Below are positions 1 to 4,303 of a stretch of DNA of 6,508 nucleotides, one piece after another. The DNA is taken from contig JADHKY010000062.1 of assembly GCA_016780945.1 (NCBI GenBank), positions 1 through 6,508 of the forward strand, written 5' to 3'. Position 1 is the stretch's first letter. The number at the start of each line of letters is the position of its first letter. Below the pieces are notes generated by a model. It was not told the origin of the DNA. It saw nothing but the letters and a program-made list of their open reading frames with translations, and did not search any database. The position numbers were made by a program, and so were the translations under genes. The stretch comes from Aquiluna sp. Lineage in GTDB: Bacteria > Actinomycetota > Actinomycetes > Actinomycetales > Microbacteriaceae.

Positions 1-324
1 CTCGGTGGACTGCTCTGAACCCTTGACCTCGATTGGAATCGAGCCAACTGTGTTTGGTGGCACAGAAATCTCCTCAGCCGAGAACGCCTTCACGCCAGCC
101 TCACCGACCCTCTCAATGAGATCAAGCTCGGTGCCATCCTCGCCGCCGACCTCAATCAGAGCGCCAGCACAAACAATTTCAAGATCTGCAGGATCAACCG
201 AAACCTGAAACTCGGAAGCAGCCACCTCTTGAGATGGCGCCTGGGCAGCCGGCAGGAAAACATAGCCCGAAACCACCAGGGCCGGGAGCAGAAGTGCCAG
301 CAGGGCTCTCGCAAAAATCTTCAT
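1..324 (-). CDS. N-terminal part of an exported protein, probably DUF5719-like (3' end off window)
   Basis: The reading frame runs from an ATG at 324 to the left edge without a stop, giving 108 residues. It opens with a classic export signal: Lys2 and Arg6, a hydrophobic core (ALLALLLPALVVSGYVFL), then a small-residue stretch ending LPAAQA where cleavage could occur. What follows is acidic and soluble-looking (VDPADLEIVCAGALIEVGGEDG), so the mature protein is probably extracytoplasmic. The start is well supported: the ATG overlaps the TGA of the upstream glycosyltransferase gene as ATGA, with GGAG close upstream, implying translational coupling. The family call rests on context: in many Micrococcales a DUF5719 protein of a few hundred residues directly follows this type of membrane glycosyltransferase. 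I cannot confirm it from 108 residues. No enzymatic motif is visible; function is unknown, with a role in envelope glycan handling inferred from its neighbour only. Confidence 0.75.
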   Translation of the reverse strand, partial: MKIFARALLALLLPALVVSGYVFLPAAQAPSQEVAASEFQVSVDPADLEIVCAGALIEVGGEDGTELDLIERVGEAGVKAFSAEEISVPPNTVGSIPIEVKGSEQSTE

Positions 325-2918
325 CGACTCCGCACCCTTCGATAGCCTCGAATGGTCGCCGGCGTTGGGATAGCGAGCAGCAGGTAGGCCGCTAGCAGCG
401 CAAGCTGGGTGTTTACGAAGCCTGAGATCGATAAGTCACTGGAGCTTGCTTGCAGCTCATCGAGCCGATACAGGACTCCGAACTCACTCTCCCCCGAGCT
501 CTGGAGTAAGGCGAGAGTAGAGAGTGAAACCTCTGCCTCTGCGCGAGCTGGGTGGGTGGTAGGTGCGAGCAGGATGAAGTCGACCGATGTGGCCTGCATG
601 AGCTCAGCGACGCCGGCAGAATTACCCGCCACCAGCGACCCAGCAAGCTGAGCGAGGGTCACCGACAACTGGCTTTCTGGCAGGGTGCGCTCATAGAGAA
701 GGTTCACCTCATCCTGAGAGATGCCGTCGCCCCAAACCAGCTCAGCTTGAATGCTCTCGCTGACCTCGAGTTTCAGGGTTCTGGTCATCTGATCCACATC
801 GGCAAATGCGACTACAAGCGCCGGAAGCTGCCGATCCTGAACCGCCGAAACATCGGGCTGACTTGCAAATCCGTATACATAACCGCCAAATGCGCCAATT
901 CCTATGGCGGCAATGGTGGCTAGCGAAGCCGCCAACTTGCCCGTGATCTTGCTCGCAAGGTCGGCGGTTGCAATTAGCCCAAGGATTAGCAGCACAGCGG
1001 GCAACTCGGCCAGGCCAGAAATCGGCAGCAGGCTCTGCCCGATTACGACCACACCCGCCAAGACCCAAACCCCTGCTGCCAGCCAGGTCCTCGCAAATAC
1101 GATGGCGAGTGCCGCGGCTATCGCCGTCAATCCCAGAAGCGCGAGAGACGCTGTCTCTAGCGGAAGGGGCTGAAGCCTCGCTGATGAGGTGACAAGAACA
1201 AGCTGAATGTCGATTTCAGCAGCTGCAACCAGCCATGGGAGCAGCAGCGAAAGGCCAGGAAGGCTGAACCAAACCAGAGCGAGCGCCCGTGATGGGCGCA
1301 TCGCGATCAGCACAACTGACCCCAGCAGCGCCAGCAGAAAAAGAAGCGGCGATGAGATAGCCAGCACAGCTCCAGTGAGGCCTGCCAGGGCCACCCAGCG
1401 CCAGCTGCGAGCTGGAGAAAAGGCGTTAGCCGAGCTGACCAATAATCGCGCGGTGAGCATTACAGACACCAGAGCCGTCAGCTCAACAACGCCACCTCTG
1501 TGCTGAAGCTCCATCACGAGCGGAGATAGAGCGAGGACAAGGGCTGGCATGATCCGCACCAGCGGCTTTTGGCTGATGGTTCCCAGCAAGAACCATGCCG
1601 AGAGATAGACAAGTGCGGGTGCAATGAAGAGGTAGCTGGCCAGTGCCAGCGAGGGCGCTGCTGGTGAGAAAAGAGCAAGCAATAGGTAGAACCAATTAAA
1701 CGGCTCCGATGGCAGCCCTATCCCGCCAAGATAAGGCTGCAGGGATCCCGCTGTTGAGATCCAGATCGACTCAAAACTCCGGCCTAGCGCCTTGAGATTC
1801 TCGCTGCCTATTGGGCTAGAAGGAAACAGCGGGAATGAGGCAACCAGCGGAAGCAGGGCAAACCAAAGAGCTCCAGATGCCAGGATTCCCTTTGCCTCGT
1901 CTTGGCTGGCTACCGGTTCATACTCAAAGCGGAGCGAGCGTCGCCTAGCAAGTTGGGCCCTTGTGGCATAAAGCGACCTGGTGGGCGAAAGACTGCCGCT
2001 AGCTCTTAGTTGCCTTCTCGCCGCAAAGCGCTTAGGTGCTGTGATCCATGCCCAAAGCCAACCGGTGAGCTGACCATAGATGCGACCTGGGTCTTTGGCC
2101 ACCAGGTGCTTTGGGATTGATATCAGAAAAGCAAGCGGCAGGAGGAGATAGAGAGGTATCACGAGCGCTAGTGGCAGTGTCGCGGTGGCAAGGTGGATGT
2201 GGGCCTTAGCAAGACCCTGTCGCCTGTTGCCACCCACCCAAGACTTTCGGCGCTTCGCAGCCATGGAGAGACCTGCGTGATGCACCCTTGCACTCGCCTC
2301 AACAATGACCCGGAATCCGCTTGCTCTTGCCTTCAGGCAGAACTCAAGGTCCTGGGCAAACACCGGAGAGGCGTCGTTTAGGCCCCCGAGCCTTTGCCAG
2401 AGCCCCAGTGAAACCAGCAATCCTGCGGTGGAAACCGCGAGGGTGTCTCCAGTCGAGTCGTGTTGACCCTGGTCATACTCTCGACTCACTAGTAAAAATG
2501 GTTTTCCGGTCTGAGTGAGTGTGAGGCCCATCTGCTGAATCTCAATGGGCTTTTCCCAGCTGAGCAGCTTTGGTCCAATCACTGCAACTGAAGGAGAGAT
2601 CTCTGCGGCACGGGCCAAGCGCTCAAGCGCCTGCGGCTCCGGTGCCGAGTCGTCGTGAAGGATCCAGATCCAACTTGGTGAGGTGCCCAGGGCCATGATG
2701 CCGGCATCAACTGCCGCACCAAGCTTTATGTCGCCAGGCTGAATGAGAGAAAAGCCGTGGCTTGCAGCGAGTGAAACCGCCTGCTCGTCGCCAGCGGTGT
2801 CAACAACGACAACCTGCTGCAACTGGTGGGTTTGATTAGCGAGATCCTGGAGCGTCTTCTCTAGGTATTCGCCTGCGGCATGAGAAACAACAATGGCCGC
2901 TACCGAGAGCGAGCTCAC
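321..2918 (-). CDS. Family 2 glycosyltransferase fused to a polytopic membrane region, 865 aa
   Basis: Residues 4-235 form a GT-A fold family 2 glycosyltransferase: VAAIVVSH opening strand, VVVVDTAGD, then WIWILHDDSAP (residues 83-93), whose Asp pair matches the metal/nucleotide-sugar site, and FAQDLEFCLKA (187-197), the usual catalytic acidic motif, followed by RVHHAGLS. A basic patch (AKRRK, 221-225) precedes the membrane part. Hydrophobic segments lie near 242-267, 344-365, 406-446, 452-494, 507-566, 588-629, 636-652, 662-684 and 834-852, roughly a dozen helices. Residues about 685-830 form a hydrophilic stretch that could be an extracytoplasmic domain. It probably transfers a sugar from an NDP-sugar to a lipid or wall precursor; donor and acceptor are unknown. 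The start is GTG, 6 bp after the whiB stop, with an in-frame TAA just upstream and no clear Shine-Dalgarno, so coupled translation is likely. Its TGA overlaps the next ATG. The GT2 call is firm; pathway assignment is not. Confidence 0.9.
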   Translation of the reverse strand: MSSLSVAAIVVSHAAGEYLEKTLQDLANQTHQLQQVVVVDTAGDEQAVSLAASHGFSLIQPGDIKLGAAVDAGIMALGTSPSWIWILHDDSAPEPQALERLARAAEISPSVAVIGPKLLSWEKPIEIQQMGLTLTQTGKPFLLVSREYDQGQHDSTGDTLAVSTAGLLVSLGLWQRLGGLNDASPVFAQDLEFCLKARASGFRVIVEASARVHHAGLSMAAKRRKSWVGGNRRQGLAKAHIHLATATLPLALVIPLYLLLPLAFLISIPKHLVAKDPGRIYGQLTGWLWAWITAPKRFAARRQLRASGSLSPTRSLYATRAQLARRRSLRFEYEPVASQDEAKGILASGALWFALLPLVASFPLFPSSPIGSENLKALGRSFESIWISTAGSLQPYLGGIGLPSEPFNWFYLLLALFSPAAPSLALASYLFIAPALVYLSAWFLLGTISQKPLVRIMPALVLALSPLVMELQHRGGVVELTALVSVMLTARLLVSSANAFSPARSWRWVALAGLTGAVLAISSPLLFLLALLGSVVLIAMRPSRALALVWFSLPGLSLLLPWLVAAAEIDIQLVLVTSSARLQPLPLETASLALLGLTAIAAALAIVFARTWLAAGVWVLAGVVVIGQSLLPISGLAELPAVLLILGLIATADLASKITGKLAASLATIAAIGIGAFGGYVYGFASQPDVSAVQDRQLPALVVAFADVDQMTRTLKLEVSESIQAELVWGDGISQDEVNLLYERTLPESQLSVTLAQLAGSLVAGNSAGVAELMQATSVDFILLAPTTHPARAEAEVSLSTLALLQSSGESEFGVLYRLDELQASSSDLSISGFVNTQLALLAAYLLLAIPTPATIRGYRRVRSR

Positions 2919-2924
2919 GATTTA

Positions 2925-3233
2925 TTAGGCGCGCCTGCGAAGTCTGCGACGCTCGCGCTCTGAAAGACCGCCCCAGATCCCAAAACGCTCATCATTCTTC
3001 AAAGCGTATTCGAGGCACTCTGAACGAACGCTGCACTGGGAGCAAATCTTCTTGGCGTCTCTGGTGGAGCCTCCCTTTTCAGGGAAGAAGGCCTCGGGGT
3101 CAGTCTGAGCACACAGCGCATCTTCCTGCCATGCAAGTGGGTCTAACTCTGAGTCGTCTCCATAGGCCCGAGCTACCCCCAGCTTGAGCACATCGACAAA
3201 CCAATTAGCAGGCACTTGACCACGCTGTTCCAT
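2925..3233 (-). CDS. whiB2: WhiB-family iron-sulfur transcription regulator, WhiB2/WhmD type, 102 aa
   Basis: Numbering from the ATG at 3233, the four cluster-binding cysteines are Cys41, Cys64, Cys67 and Cys73 (C-X22-C-X2-C-X5-C). The turn motif GIWGG follows at 85-89, then SERERRRLRRRA, the basic C-terminal tail used for DNA contact. The stretches ALCAQTDPEAFFPEKGG and SECLEYALKNDERFGIWGG look like the WhiB2/WhmD/Streptomyces WhiB branch rather than WhiB1, 3 or 7. Members bind a [4Fe-4S] cluster and act with the primary sigma factor or a partner such as WhiA; in mycobacteria and Streptomyces this branch is linked to septation and cell division. Start choice: a TTG at 3248 would extend the protein by five residues, but AGGGG at 3245-3241 sits 7 nt before the ATG and would lie inside that longer frame. 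It heads the operon with the glycosyltransferase. The WhiB family is certain; the WhiB2 subgroup is from motif recall, not alignment. Confidence 0.95.
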   Translation of the reverse strand: MEQRGQVPANWFVDVLKLGVARAYGDDSELDPLAWQEDALCAQTDPEAFFPEKGGSTRDAKKICSQCSVRSECLEYALKNDERFGIWGGLSERERRRLRRRA

Positions 3234-3240
3234 GCTGCTT

Positions 3241-3245
3241 CCCCT
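3241..3245 (-). promoter_or_regulatory. Ribosome binding site of the whiB2-like gene
   Basis: AGGGG (within GAGGGGAA on the minus strand) lies 7 nt upstream of the ATG at 3233. It is a strong Shine-Dalgarno at ideal spacing, and it decides the start in favour of this ATG over the in-frame TTG at 3248. Confidence 0.75.
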
Positions 3246-3263
3246 CAAAAAGAATTCTGCTGC

Positions 3264-3282
3264 TGTAATTACACTGTTGTAA
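3264..3282. promoter_or_regulatory. TGTAA/TTACA inverted repeats over the whiB2 promoter, candidate operator
   Basis: TGTAATTACA at 3264-3273 is a perfect 10-bp palindrome that contains the predicted -10 element of the whiB2 promoter. A third half-site, TGTAA at 3278-3282, pairs with the TTACA at 3269-3273 across a 4-nt gap (CTGT). Three half-sites in 19 bp over a promoter core suggest a dimeric regulator site. I do not recognise the cognate protein, and chance is possible because the arms are only 5 nt and AT-rich. Confidence 0.35.
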
Positions 3283-3297
3283 GTATGCTCCTGTCAA
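3268..3297 (-). promoter_or_regulatory. Sigma70/SigA-like promoter of the whiB2 operon
   Basis: On the minus strand a perfect -35 hexamer TTGACA (3297-3292) is followed after 18 bp by TGTAAT (3273-3268), five of six matches to TATAAT. The predicted transcription start is near 3261, leaving a leader of about 28 nt that contains the AGGGG ribosome site. This is the best promoter in the window and is placed correctly for the operon. No start site has been measured, so it remains a prediction. Confidence 0.65.
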
Positions 3298-3306
3298 GTT
3301 GAGAGT

Positions 3307-3334
3307 TTGACCAATCCTGCAAATTGTTTACAAA
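3307..3334 (+). promoter_or_regulatory. Candidate -35/-10 pair for galE
   Basis: TTGACC at 3307-3312 (five of six matches to the -35 consensus) is followed after 16 bp by TACAAA at 3329-3334 (four of six matches to TATAAT). It would start transcription near 3341, leaving a leader of about 15 nt. Its -35 faces the whiB2 -35 with 9 bp between them, so the two promoters would be back to back. The -10 is poor; this competes with the leaderless model given separately. Confidence 0.35.
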
Positions 3335-3343
3335 CCTTCAAGG

Positions 3344-3349
3344 TAGCCT
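3344..3349 (+). promoter_or_regulatory. Candidate -10 element placing the galE transcript start at its GTG
   Basis: TAGCCT fits the TANNNT form of actinobacterial -10 elements and ends exactly 6 nt before the GTG at 3356. That is the spacing expected when transcription begins at the first base of the start codon (leaderless mRNA). The only Shine-Dalgarno-like match, AAGG at 3340-3343, is 12 nt from the start, which is too far to work well. No good -35 is seen at the matching distance. Confidence 0.4.
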
Positions 3350-3355
3350 TTAGCT

Positions 3356-4303
3356 GTGAAAATCCTCGTTATAGGCGGTGCCGGCTACATCGGTGCACAC
3401 GTTGTCCACGCTGCACAGGCCGCAGGCCACGAGTGCGTTGTCGTCGACAACTTCTCCACAGGCATCAAACAGCGCATCGAAGCCGAGGTCGTGGAGCTAG
3501 ACATTGCTGCTCCGGATGCCGGCGAAAAGCTCACCAAACTGCTCTCAAGCCAAAAATTCGATTCCGTGATTCACCTGGCGGCCAGGAAACAGGTGGGCGA
3601 ATCGGTCGAAATACCAGAGCGCTATTTTCTAGACAATATCGGCGGAATGGCAAACCTACTTCTTGCCATGCGAGAGACCAATCACGACTCTCTGGTGTTC
3701 TCATCCTCGGCTGCCACCTACGGAATGCCAGATGCAAAGCAGGTGAAAGAGGATGACCCGACCTCACCAATTAACCCCTATGGCCAAACCAAGCTCATCG
3801 GAGAGTGGATGGTCCAAAACGCCGCCAATTGGGGCCTTAGAGGTGTGAGCCTGCGCTATTTCAACGTTGCCGGAACTGGAAAAGTGGGCATGGGAGACAC
3901 TGCTGCGCTAAACCTGATACCAATTGCAATTGGACAGCTCAGGCGCGGTGAGGTTCCCAAGGTCTTTGGTGATGACTACCAAACCCCAGATGGCAGCTGC
4001 ATCAGAGATTATGTTCACGTCTCAGACCTTGCCCAGGCACACATTGCCGCCGTTGACTACCTGGAGCGAAGCGACAGACCCTTTGACACCTTCAATGTTG
4101 GAACTGGTCAAGGGGCATCAGTGTTTGAGGTTTTAAATGCACTCAGGGCAGCCAGCGGCCAAGATTTTGAGATCGAGGTGACCAAGAGACGCGCTGGCGA
4201 TCCTCCAAGACTGGTTGCAAACGTTGATCGGATTGCTCAAACCCTTGGCTTTAAGACCAAGCACTCACTGGCCGATATCGTCGACTCAGCTTGGAATCTG
4301 TAG
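3356..4303 (+). CDS. galE: UDP-glucose 4-epimerase (extended SDR family), 315 aa
   Basis: Probably interconverts UDP-glucose and UDP-galactose with bound NAD in the cytoplasm, supplying galactose for surface glycans. Visible motifs in order: the Rossmann loop GGAGYIG (residues 7-13); Asp31 in VVDNFSTG, which binds the adenosine ribose; HLAA (73-76); the Ser/Tyr/Lys catalytic set in SSSAATYG (116-123) and PYGQTKLIGEW with Tyr142 and Lys146; RYFNVAG (167-173), which lines the active site; PDGSCIRDYVHVSDLA (211-226), the GalE substrate-binding signature; and RRAGDPP (278-284) near the C terminus. Length is close to the usual 320-340, so it is complete. The start is GTG; MKILVIGGAGYIG is the standard opening, so the start is secure although the ribosome site is weak. 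It diverges from whiB2 and converges on the LysM gene, overlapping it by 18 bp. UDP-GlcNAc 4-epimerase activity cannot be excluded. No Leloir-pathway genes (galK, galT) are adjacent, so a biosynthetic role fits better than galactose catabolism. Confidence 0.93.
   Translation: MKILVIGGAGYIGAHVVHAAQAAGHECVVVDNFSTGIKQRIEAEVVELDIAAPDAGEKLTKLLSSQKFDSVIHLAARKQVGESVEIPERYFLDNIGGMANLLLAMRETNHDSLVFSSSAATYGMPDAKQVKEDDPTSPINPYGQTKLIGEWMVQNAANWGLRGVSLRYFNVAGTGKVGMGDTAALNLIPIAIGQLRRGEVPKVFGDDYQTPDGSCIRDYVHVSDLAQAHIAAVDYLERSDRPFDTFNVGTGQGASVFEVLNALRAASGQDFEIEVTKRRAGDPPRLVANVDRIAQTLGFKTKHSLADIVDSAWNL

Noticed and set aside
552..1506. Several plus-strand open frames of 74-123 codons opposite the glycosyltransferase
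   Set aside because: They overlap one another, have no recognisable domain or good ribosome site, and are explained by the GC-rich coding strand opposite.
3234..3248. TTG start at 3248 for the WhiB protein, adding five residues
   Set aside because: It would place the strong AGGGG ribosome site inside the gene; the ATG at 3233 has ideal spacing.
3293..3311. GTCAA...TTGAC inverted repeat as a regulator site
   Set aside because: The arms are just the two opposing -35 elements (TTGACA and TTGACC), so promoter consensus alone explains the symmetry.
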